This document shows positions 25,494 to 33,083 of a stretch of DNA of 33,875 nt, piece by piece; the stretch's first letter is position 1; every line of letters begins with the position of its first letter. The position numbers were made by a program, and so were the translations under genes. The DNA is taken from contig JAUXEH010000002.1 of assembly GCA_030620655.1 (NCBI GenBank), forward strand, positions 1 through 33,875, written 5' to 3'. The notes beneath the pieces were generated by a model. The model saw only the letters and a program-made list of their open reading frames with translations, did no database searches and was not told the DNA's origin. The DNA comes from Candidatus Aminicenantota bacterium (GTDB lineage Bacteria > Acidobacteriota > Aminicenantia > Aminicenantales > Aminicenantaceae).

Positions 25494-26810
25494 TCAGGTG
25501 ATGAACTCCCGCATATAGGCGTAGGTGGGTGTGAACTCTCCGCGATAAAGGATGACGGCCCTCCTGATCTCAGGCGGCAGGCTGCAGCTTTCGAATCCGG
25601 AATCATAGTCTGCCCGAGCCAGAAAAGGAACGATGCGCTTCAAGGCCTCTGAGAAATGGACCGAAGACTCCAGGGGGATCTCGGCGGGAAGGTTGTCGAT
25701 GGACATGACCACAACCCCCCTCCCCGAGTATCCGTCCCGGATGTCATCCGCAAGTGGATCGTAGACAAAAACCGGCCGATCCGGGGTCGTGGCCATGCGC
25801 GTGAACTCGACGGAACCGCCTACATCGCAGGAAATGTCCCCGATTACTCGAAGCCGGGGTTCCGTCTCACGGGAGAACAGTTCCCGGACAGAGGCGGAGG
25901 TGACGAAACGGGGGAAACGTTCCTCCCAATAGATGCAGTTGACCAGCAGGCTCAGATGGGGAAGATATTCAGAAAAGACCGGCCTGTAGCCCTGGGGCCG
26001 GTCATAGTAGTCCTGCAGTTCGAAGCGCGCGCCGTGAGCCACCGGCTCCACCAGGTGCTCCTCCTTGAACACGACCTTGTAGACCTTGTGGGCGGAAAAA
26101 TCCCCGCTCTCGACAAACCGGATCAGGTCCTGAGCAGGGATCTCTTCCACCGGAAGCAGATCGAAGATCTCCTGCGCCCCCTGGGAGGTTCGGCCGTAGC
26201 CCAGGAATCCACACACGAATGGGACCAATCCCGGTCCCAGGCCCTGCTCGTGAATAGTCCAGCCGACCTTCTGGATGACCTCTCTGATCTCGACCAGGCT
26301 TCCGTAGCGGTAAGGCTGCTCAATGCCCACGAACGGGGATGCGATTCCCTGGCATGTCAGCCGCTTCCCCAGGGCCGCCAGCGTCTCAACCATGCCGGCC
26401 TGGCCGGCCTGGATCCCGAAGAACAGAAGCCGCCGCCCCTCATTGTCAGAGATCCTTTCATAATCGATCAACGTGCAGCCTGATTTCTGCAGGCGCTTGA
26501 GCATGGGCCGGTTGTATTCCTGTCCCTTTATGGTATGTGAAAAAAAGACATAGACCTTATCGGGGGCGATCACGGCTTCCGGTATCTCCTTGATAGCCAG
26601 GATCACCTTGCAGTCGGACAGGGTTTCGGAGATCTCCGCCCCTTCCCGCTCATACTCCCGGTCCGAGAAGACTCGGATGTCCGAGGGCTGCACGCACATA
26701 CGCAGCTCCTGCCGTCGAATAAGCTCCCGGACATGAGTGGGCACCAGTGGCGCTCTCCTCTCCCAGGGATTTTTGTCTTCTCTTCGGATTCCGATGCAGT
26801 GGGATTTCAT
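25494..26810 (-). CDS. Lysine-ketoglutarate reductase-like protein, AASS N-terminal type
   Basis: Condenses lysine with 2-oxoglutarate and reduces the product to saccharopine. The 438 residues match the LKR half of eukaryotic AASS from end to end as I recall it: GIRREDKNPWERRAPLVP (7-24), VFFSHTIKGQEYN (88-100), LIDYERI, FGIQAGQAGM, GYGRTSQGAQ (204-213, nucleotide-binding turn), NCIYWEERFPR, GDISCDVGGSVEF and SIDNLPAEIP. The N-terminal part is related to alanine dehydrogenase/transhydrogenase folds. It is the first gene of a three-gene operon and has an extended -10 promoter about 30 bp upstream. The direction in vivo (lysine breakdown or synthesis) cannot be told, but the context favours breakdown. 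Confidence 0.88.
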   Translation of the reverse strand: MKSHCIGIRREDKNPWERRAPLVPTHVRELIRRQELRMCVQPSDIRVFSDREYEREGAEISETLSDCKVILAIKEIPEAVIAPDKVYVFFSHTIKGQEYNRPMLKRLQKSGCTLIDYERISDNEGRRLLFFGIQAGQAGMVETLAALGKRLTCQGIASPFVGIEQPYRYGSLVEIREVIQKVGWTIHEQGLGPGLVPFVCGFLGYGRTSQGAQEIFDLLPVEEIPAQDLIRFVESGDFSAHKVYKVVFKEEHLVEPVAHGARFELQDYYDRPQGYRPVFSEYLPHLSLLVNCIYWEERFPRFVTSASVRELFSRETEPRLRVIGDISCDVGGSVEFTRMATTPDRPVFVYDPLADDIRDGYSGRGVVVMSIDNLPAEIPLESSVHFSEALKRIVPFLARADYDSGFESCSLPPEIRRAVILYRGEFTPTYAYMREFIT

Positions 26811-26841
26811 GACATATATTCCATATCTACGGAAAGGGTGG

Positions 26842-26850
26842 ATTATGGCA
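26842..26850 (-). promoter_or_regulatory. Extended -10 promoter candidate for the saccharopine-pathway operon
   Basis: On the minus strand TGC precedes CATAAT (26842-26847, 5 of 6 to consensus), with a weak TTTCAA at 17 bp upstream. The predicted start near 26835 gives a leader of about 25 nt to the ATG at 26810. Confidence 0.45.
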
Positions 26851-26890
26851 TATCCGGCCCAAAATTGAAACCCATTCCAGCCGGGTGGGA

Positions 26891-27010
26891 AGCCGATGTC
26901 TTACAGCATTTCAGTGGATGGTAGGGTGGGTATCATAGTGGGGGCGGGTCAGCCGATGTCTTACAGCATTTCAGCGGATGGTAGGGTGGGTATCATAGTG
27001 GGGGCGGGTC
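26891..27010 (+). repeat. G-rich tandem repeat, locus 2 (2 x 60 bp)
   Basis: Two head-to-tail copies of exactly 60 bp (26891-26950 and 26951-27010) differ at one base (T at 26915, C at 26975). Each contains GGG T GGG, nine bases, GGGGG C GGG TC (first block at 26924-26950), the same spacing as in the array at 10663-10843, while the linker is different apart from short matches. The array ends 7 bases before the -35 of the cysS promoter and is absent from the coding regions I read. Confidence 0.9.
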
Positions 27011-27017
27011 GGTTGGG

Positions 27018-27046
27018 TTGACCGAGCTGATGATATTATCAATAAT
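27018..27046 (+). promoter_or_regulatory. Promoter of cysS, probably leaderless
   Basis: TTGACC (27018-27023), a 17-bp spacer and AATAAT (27041-27046), each 5 of 6 to consensus. Only seven bases separate the -10 from the ATG at 27054, so transcription would start at or next to the A of the start codon. There is no Shine-Dalgarno sequence, in keeping with a leaderless message. Confidence 0.6.
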
Positions 27047-27053
27047 TAGAGAC

Positions 27054-28469
27054 ATGATCCGATTCTTCAACACCATGAGCGGAAAGCTCGATGAGTTTCG
27101 TCCTCTAGAAGAGGGAGTGGTCAAGCTGTATACCTGCGGTCCCACGGTCTATGATTATGCTCACATCGGGAATTTTCGCGCCTACATCTTCGAAGACCTG
27201 CTCAAGCGTTTCCTCTTGTTCAAGGGATATAAAGTCAAGCACGTCATGAACATCACCGATGTTGAGGACAAGATAATCCGGGCCGCCACCGAATTGGGAG
27301 TCAGCCTGCAGCAGTACACGAAAAACTACACGGACGCATTCTTCCAGGATCTGGAACGGCTCAACATCCTGCCCGCAGACGTCTACCCGCGCGCCACCGA
27401 GCACATTCCCGAGATGGTGGAGATGGTCCGGGCCCTGCTGGACAAGGGATTCGCCTACCACAAGGACGGCAGTTATTATTTCGATATCTCTCGTTTCCCG
27501 GATTACGGCCGCCTGTCCAAGATCGACATGGACGCACGCAAAGTCGGTGTCCGCATCGATTCCGACGAATATGAAAAAGAGAGTGTGCACGATTTCGCTC
27601 TTTGGAAAGCTCAGAAAGAGGGCGAATTCTTCTGGGATACGGAACTCGGACCGGGGCGGCCGGGCTGGCATATCGAGTGTTCGGTGATGAGCTCCAAATA
27701 TCTGGGCGATTCTTTCGATATCCACTGCGGAGGAGTGGACAACATTTTTCCGCATCACGAAAACGAGATCGCCCAGTCCGAAGCCTATTCAGGCAAGCGG
27801 TTCGTCCGCTACTGGCTCCACTGTCAGCACCTGGTGCGCGACGGACAGAAGATGTCGAAATCCCAAGGCAACACCATCTCCATCCGGGAACTCACGACCG
27901 AGCATGGGGCCGATCCGATGGCTCTCAGACTCCTTCTGCTCTCGACTCACTACCGCAAGATGCTAAATTTCACCTTCGACGCCCTGCATCAGGCAGGATC
28001 GTCGCTGCAGAGGATCCGTGATTTCCTTTATGAACTGGAGACGCGCTCCTTTCACGAGGGAGACACTGCCCCAGTGGAGGATCTGCTCAGGGCCGGCGAG
28101 GCGGAATTCGAATCCGGGCTGGGTGACGACCTCAACATCTCCACTGCGTTGTCAGCGATCTTCGGGCTGATTAAAAAAGCCAACATTCTTCTTTCCAGAG
28201 AAGAGATCTCTGTGAAAGGAGCCGTTCTTTTGGTGGCGGCCGTCCGCTCTTGGGACCGGGTGTTGGGCATCCTGCCGGCCCGGGAACCGCAGGTCCTTCC
28301 GGATGAGATCAAACACAAGATCGATGAACGCGAGCGCGCCCGGGCCGCCAAAGATTTTGCGCTAGCGGACAGCATCCGAGACGAACTCCTCGCCCGGGGG
28401 ATAGCCCTGGAAGACGCTAAAGAAGGCGTCCGCTGGAAAACCGTACCGCCGGCGCGCCCCAAAAAATAG
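27054..28469 (+). CDS. cysS: Cysteinyl-tRNA synthetase
   Basis: Charges tRNA-Cys. The 471-residue class I enzyme has HIGN (37-40) as its HIGH motif and KMSKS at 266-270. Zinc ligands are Cys28, Cys209, His234 and Glu238, as in the family. The C-terminal anticodon-binding part ends in a basic tail. I choose the ATG at 27054 because MIRFFNTMSG is the usual beginning; a TTG at 27018 lies inside the -35 element. The gene starts a two-gene plus-strand island with yraN-like gene 26 bp downstream. Confidence 0.97.
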   Translation: MIRFFNTMSGKLDEFRPLEEGVVKLYTCGPTVYDYAHIGNFRAYIFEDLLKRFLLFKGYKVKHVMNITDVEDKIIRAATELGVSLQQYTKNYTDAFFQDLERLNILPADVYPRATEHIPEMVEMVRALLDKGFAYHKDGSYYFDISRFPDYGRLSKIDMDARKVGVRIDSDEYEKESVHDFALWKAQKEGEFFWDTELGPGRPGWHIECSVMSSKYLGDSFDIHCGGVDNIFPHHENEIAQSEAYSGKRFVRYWLHCQHLVRDGQKMSKSQGNTISIRELTTEHGADPMALRLLLLSTHYRKMLNFTFDALHQAGSSLQRIRDFLYELETRSFHEGDTAPVEDLLRAGEAEFESGLGDDLNISTALSAIFGLIKKANILLSREEISVKGAVLLVAAVRSWDRVLGILPAREPQVLPDEIKHKIDERERARAAKDFALADSIRDELLARGIALEDAKEGVRWKTVPPARPKK

Positions 28470-28495
28470 ACTTACTAAGCCCCTATTGTAAAAGC

Positions 28496-28873
28496 ATGTC
28501 TCCATATTTTCCTGACCCTTCGCATGCCTTGGGAATCCGTGGGGAACGGGTCGCCCGGGAATACCTGAGACGGCATGATTTCAGGATCGTGGAGCAGGGA
28601 TATCGGTTCGGCCGGGGGGAGATCGACATTATCGCCTATGAAAGGGACGTCCTGGTCTTCGTGGAGGTCAAGACCGGGGACAGTTTTGCCTGTTCGTTAC
28701 CGGAAGAATCGGTGACTCCTGAAAAACAACGTCAGATACGCCGCATCGCCGAAGCCTATCTTTTCCAACGCCGCCTGGAAGACATCAAGTGCCGTTTCGA
28801 TGTACTGGCCATTAGGTTTGAACGGGAGTCGAGAGGATATCGGATCCGCCACTACCGGGATGCCTTTGACTAA
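28496..28873 (+). CDS. YraN/UPF0102-family nuclease-like protein
   Basis: A 125-residue protein of the UPF0102 family, which has a restriction-endonuclease-like fold. The signature is present: GERVAREYLRRHDF (17-30), then GEIDIIA (about 41-47) and LVFVEVK (about 53-59), carrying the Glu, Asp and Glu-x-Lys residues expected of an active site. The function is not settled; a role in DNA processing or uptake has been suggested for the family. The stop overlaps that of the convergent patatin gene as CTAA. Confidence 0.9.
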   Translation: MSPYFPDPSHALGIRGERVAREYLRRHDFRIVEQGYRFGRGEIDIIAYERDVLVFVEVKTGDSFACSLPEESVTPEKQRQIRRIAEAYLFQRRLEDIKCRFDVLAIRFERESRGYRIRHYRDAFD

Positions 28874-31059
28874 AAAAAGGTTCCCAAGGTCACATACAGC
28901 ACACCCCGGGCCTTAGCCGGCTCGGATAGGCTCCGGCTTCCGAGGCTGTACACGACTTCGAATAAGCCAAGCGGTGAATCGATCACCACCGCGGCTCCGC
29001 AGCCCCACAGCAGCGGACTGCCGAGCTCCGGCCTAACCTTCTGGGCGAAATCAAGGGCCACGTTGCCCATGAGGCTGAAATTGAGGAACGTGTTGTATTT
29101 AAAACGGTACTCTCCCCTGAGGACCTCCATCCGGCTGCCGAAAAGCTGGTCATAGTGCATGCCCACAAAAATCCGGGGGCGACCCAGGTTGAAGTATTTA
29201 TAGTAAGGGATGTCCCCCCAGGTCCGGCCGAAGAAGACGTATATTCGTCCCGTGTGCCGTTCCGAAAATGTCAGATACGCGTCCAACGAGGCTTCCAGTT
29301 TGTCATAGGCAAGATCGGAACCGAGCTCCTCAAAGCTCCCTTCGTAATACAGATTGAGAAGCAGGCCTCTGCCAGGCAGCTGGACGTTATCCAGGGCGTC
29401 CAGGGTGAAGCTTCCGACGATCTGGCGCAGGCTGTCCTTTAGTCCGGGCAGGAGCTCCGTGTCCGGCATAGCGGAGGTGGGCTTCAGGTCTATGGCCTCC
29501 AGCCGATAGCCGACCTCGGCATTCAGCCACTTTGCCGGCAGGAACCCTATCCCCAGGTCCAGATTCCAGGCCCGGTCATGATAGCTGGCGTAACGCTCTC
29601 CCTGTCCGTCATAGATGCGTGTAGGGATGCTGCGGTAGCGGACCTCCAGCAGCGGATAGACCGGCAGGTTCAGGGTCCGGGAGGTGAAGTAGAGTCGGGA
29701 GCGTAAGCGAGTCAGGCCGAACACCTGCAGCTCGTTCTCGAAACGCAGCCCTGACACAAACAACTTGGCGAAATCCACACCCACGATCCCCACCAGTTTG
29801 TGCAGACGGTCGAAGCGGAGGCCGAGGCGGAGCCTGCCGGGAGGCAGTTCTTTAACGTTAAGCACCAGCTCTATTTCCCCCGGGGACTGCAGTAACATTT
29901 CATAATATATGTTTTCGAAATACCCCAGCGAATACAAACCCTGAACCTTCCGGTTGATGTGCTCGATCTCGGCTTTTTCCCCCGACTGCATTCCGAACTG
30001 GGAGAGGATAAATTCCGAGGCCAGTCGCTCATTGCCGGTCACACGTATCGTCCCCACCCTGAGGACTCCAGGCATCCTCTCCTGCTTGTCCTGATGCTTC
30101 CGCGAGAGGTGGTGCCGGCCTTTCAACTCAAGAAGCTCGGCGCGGGCCTCCTGAGCTGCCGATTCGCCCGCTTCCCTGATCTGTCCCCGTTTATGACTGG
30201 AAAAAAAATCCATGGACCCCAGGCCCGTCATGTCCGGCTGGATCAGGATGTCGGCCGCGGCCGCATTGTCCCGCCTGTGCGCGTGCTCTACCACGCGGAT
30301 GCTCTGAGCCAGGATACGGTCCGCTGAATCCAGGCTGTCCGCCCCATCCAGAGGTGAGGTCAGGTCCACCGCGATAACGATGTCCGCTCCCATCTCGCGT
30401 GCCACATCCACGGGCAAGGTGTTCAGGACCCCCCCGTCCACCAGGATGTATCGGTCCCAGGTCACCGGGCTGAAAAACGTCGGAATGGCCATGGTGGCCC
30501 GCAGGGCCAGGGCCAGGGAACCCCCTTCGAGGACCACCGGCCGGCCCGTCACCAGATCCACGGTCACGCAGCGAAACGGAACGGGCAGGAGATCGAAGTC
30601 ACGGACCGTAGCATACGGGAAAGTGAGAAGCGACAGCAACTGGAAAATGTTCTGACCGAAGATCAATCCTTGAGGAGGAGAAGGGAGCCAGTCTTTCCAG
30701 ACCAGATCCAGCTGATATTTCCCATCGTCTTTCTTGTTGAAAAAAGGACGCTGGGCGCGGGGAGGTAGGTCCCGGAAAAAAGTTTCCCAGTCAAAATCCG
30801 CGGTGATCTCTTCGATCTCGCTGCCGGAGTATCCCATGGCATAGAGCCCTCCCAGGATCCCGCCAATGCTGGTCCCTACGATACAGTCGATAGGGATATC
30901 CAGCTCATCCAGCAGCTTCAAGACCGGGATGTGTGCCAGCCCTTTGGCACCGCCCGCCCCCAGGACCAACCCGATCTTGGGTCGTTCCCGGGCCTGGAGC
31001 GGTCCCAGGAGCAGGAGGAGCGTGAAGAAAATCCCGAGGATTTGTCTGGGAACCGTCAT
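28870..31059 (-). CDS. Patatin-like phospholipase with POTRA and outer-membrane beta-barrel
   Basis: A 729-residue protein of the type Vd autotransporter design (PlpD/FplA-like), in which a lipase is attached to an Omp85-type barrel. A signal peptide (hydrophobic 8-22) is followed by the patatin domain: oxyanion loop GAGGAKG (34-40), nucleophile Ser64 in GTSIGG and catalytic Asp208 in VDGG. The linker (about 300-330) is charged. One POTRA-like domain (about 333-404) has VGTIRVTGNERLAS and the LYSLGYFENIYYE motif. The rest is alternating beta-strands that end in an aromatic residue, as outer-membrane proteins do. It starts 12 bp after the aminomutase gene, so the two are co-transcribed. The catalytic dyad is intact, so phospholipase A activity is likely. 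Confidence 0.92.
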   Translation of the reverse strand: MTVPRQILGIFFTLLLLLGPLQARERPKIGLVLGAGGAKGLAHIPVLKLLDELDIPIDCIVGTSIGGILGGLYAMGYSGSEIEEITADFDWETFFRDLPPRAQRPFFNKKDDGKYQLDLVWKDWLPSPPQGLIFGQNIFQLLSLLTFPYATVRDFDLLPVPFRCVTVDLVTGRPVVLEGGSLALALRATMAIPTFFSPVTWDRYILVDGGVLNTLPVDVAREMGADIVIAVDLTSPLDGADSLDSADRILAQSIRVVEHAHRRDNAAAADILIQPDMTGLGSMDFFSSHKRGQIREAGESAAQEARAELLELKGRHHLSRKHQDKQERMPGVLRVGTIRVTGNERLASEFILSQFGMQSGEKAEIEHINRKVQGLYSLGYFENIYYEMLLQSPGEIELVLNVKELPPGRLRLGLRFDRLHKLVGIVGVDFAKLFVSGLRFENELQVFGLTRLRSRLYFTSRTLNLPVYPLLEVRYRSIPTRIYDGQGERYASYHDRAWNLDLGIGFLPAKWLNAEVGYRLEAIDLKPTSAMPDTELLPGLKDSLRQIVGSFTLDALDNVQLPGRGLLLNLYYEGSFEELGSDLAYDKLEASLDAYLTFSERHTGRIYVFFGRTWGDIPYYKYFNLGRPRIFVGMHYDQLFGSRMEVLRGEYRFKYNTFLNFSLMGNVALDFAQKVRPELGSPLLWGCGAAVVIDSPLGLFEVVYSLGSRSLSEPAKARGVLYVTLGTFF

Positions 31060-31071
31060 CTGTCTCTGAGT

Positions 31072-32988
31072 TTAATAATAGAACCAGATGGTCCTGTAAT
31101 CACGGATGTTCTCACCGCGAGCGGCCAGTTCCTCCAGATAATCATAGATAGGCACGTCAATGTAGTTGTAGGGAGGGACCGGCTCGATGTTTTTCTCCCA
31201 AGGGTGGAACTCATAGACACGGGAGCCGTCCGGAAGCACCATGACCAGCCTGTGGTCCTGCCATGACCGGAGATGGTTCTTCCCCAGTTTGGGGACGTTG
31301 AACACAGGTTCATCCGTGCGGTCCAGGCCCGGGAGCAGCCGTGCCTCTTCCTTGCGCTCCTGCAGGAGGCGCGCGATAGGCACCATGTACCGCCTCGTTT
31401 CTTCCTTGCCTTTCATGTTGAAGGTGTAATAGGGATCGACCCCGATAAGGCGCAGGTCTTTCCTCAGTTTGGCGGTCTCGAACCTCCGTGAATTCTCCAT
31501 CGTGAAAACTTCCTGGTTGTAGACACCCATCCCGGCATGCCGGATCCTCTGCACGGCGTCGCAGGCTTCCGGTGTGATCTCGTAACTGTGCTCGAAATGC
31601 GTCACGACGGCGACTTCCCTTCTCCCCGGGCTGTAGGCCTCGCGCAATATATCGAGCAGACGGTCTGTCCAGCGCATGGGCAGGACCACCGGAGTACGCG
31701 ACCCGATGCGGATCCGGTATATGTGCGGGATCTCACACAGGGCCTGCATCAACCAGGAGATCTGCTCATCCTTCATGATCAGGGGATCGCCTCCCGTGAC
31801 CAAGACATCGCCGATGGCCGTGTGGTCCCTCAGCCAGTCCACAGCCTGCTGCATGCTTTCCCGCGTGGACATGGCGCCGGGATCCAACACCTCATCGATC
31901 TCCCAATTTCGCTGACAGTAGACACAGATCTGGGAACAGGTATTGAAGGGTTTGATGATGGCGATCCCCGGGTAACGGCGTGTGACCAGGTCTACGGGTG
32001 AGGTATCGTGTTCTCCCATGAAATCGAACATCAGCCCCCGGTCGCGTCTGTTATCGGCCATGATATCGACATAATCCGGAGGAGGGATGACCTGAGCGCG
32101 TACGGCGTGGTCGTAGTCCAGGGCGATCTCCCGGTCCATGAGATGGAGATAATAGGGGGTGATCCCGAAAGGGATGCGGTTTTGGATGGCCTTGTCGATC
32201 GCCGCCTGCTGCTCCGTGGTCAGCTCGATCAGGTCCTTCAAGGGCTCCGCGGTCCGGATGACATGCTGGAGCTGCCACCTGTAGTCTTCCCAGTCCTCTT
32301 CCGATGCCTTGAAGTAGTGAAGGATGCGTTCCCGGTTTTCCCTGCGCCACGTGATCACATCGGGTTCCATTCCGGAGGGATACTTCTTGAAATATTTTTG
32401 GATGGTGAAACCAAGTTCATCCAGGACCTCGGTGCGGGCAGCCGCAGCTTCCCGCCCCTCTAGGCGTAGGAAATCCGGGATCCCCTTCTTGGCTTCGCGC
32501 GACTCAAAGTAGATGTTGGACTTGCCGGCCACACCCCGGAAGAGGTTGATAAACTCCATGAGGAAACCGACGGCCACCGGCTGGGCCAGCTCCGCGGTCC
32601 GGCCGCGGGCCATTTTCCAGAGATTGTCCAGCGCCGAAGTCCCGGTCCTGTATTCGTTGATGGGCCCGATGATGCTCTTGAACACCCGGATGCATTCGCG
32701 CACCGTGGCTTTTTCCAGGATGTGGAAGTCATTATTCAGGTCGAACAGGTGCCGCTCCGCCTTCTCCAGATAGATGAAGATCGAACGCCGGGCGTCCTCC
32801 AGTGTCGAGGAGCGTTTGATCCGCTTATAAATCTCCGGATTGGCCTGCCAGAGCCGCTCGAGATACGCATCATAATCCACCTCGAAACGGGGTTTGACCA
32901 TCTCGACGGCATCTGTGAATACGTCATCGATGATCTTGTGGTGAATAGGCTGTGATTTTCCGTTTTTTTTATTCATCTTATTCGGCAT
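31072..32988 (-). CDS. KamA-family radical-SAM aminomutase, probable glutamate 2,3-aminomutase
   Basis: A PLP- and SAM-dependent radical enzyme of 638 residues, with about 300 residues before the core that I cannot assign. The ATG at 32988 is used because AGGA lies 8 bases upstream; the frame stays open to 33120. The radical-SAM cluster motif CSQICVYC gives Cys351, 355 and 358. VTGGDPL lies near 398-404. Lys570 in VPKLGK aligns with the PLP lysine of lysine 2,3-aminomutase (KAM). At the positions of KAM's substrate-binding Asp293 and Asp330 I read Lys526 (PYYTFNMK) and Asn564 (VFNVP). To my recollection this Lys/Asn pair is the hallmark of glutamate 2,3-aminomutase. It lies 96 bp after folK. 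Confidence 0.85.
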   Translation of the reverse strand: MPNKMNKKNGKSQPIHHKIIDDVFTDAVEMVKPRFEVDYDAYLERLWQANPEIYKRIKRSSTLEDARRSIFIYLEKAERHLFDLNNDFHILEKATVRECIRVFKSIIGPINEYRTGTSALDNLWKMARGRTAELAQPVAVGFLMEFINLFRGVAGKSNIYFESREAKKGIPDFLRLEGREAAAARTEVLDELGFTIQKYFKKYPSGMEPDVITWRRENRERILHYFKASEEDWEDYRWQLQHVIRTAEPLKDLIELTTEQQAAIDKAIQNRIPFGITPYYLHLMDREIALDYDHAVRAQVIPPPDYVDIMADNRRDRGLMFDFMGEHDTSPVDLVTRRYPGIAIIKPFNTCSQICVYCQRNWEIDEVLDPGAMSTRESMQQAVDWLRDHTAIGDVLVTGGDPLIMKDEQISWLMQALCEIPHIYRIRIGSRTPVVLPMRWTDRLLDILREAYSPGRREVAVVTHFEHSYEITPEACDAVQRIRHAGMGVYNQEVFTMENSRRFETAKLRKDLRLIGVDPYYTFNMKGKEETRRYMVPIARLLQERKEEARLLPGLDRTDEPVFNVPKLGKNHLRSWQDHRLVMVLPDGSRVYEFHPWEKNIEPVPPYNYIDVPIYDYLEELAARGENIRDYRTIWFYY

Positions 32989-33083
32989 ATCCATGGTCCT
33001 TTTTGCGATCTTCCGGCTGATCCGGTCCCAGGTATCCCTCAGTGTATCCCAGGCTCGAGAAAAAGGAAACCCGATGCGGGGCT

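Noticed and set aside
25656..26483. A 275-codon frame antisense to the lysine-ketoglutarate reductase gene
   Set aside because: The sense frame matches AASS along its length; the antisense product is low-complexity in its polar residues and resembles nothing.
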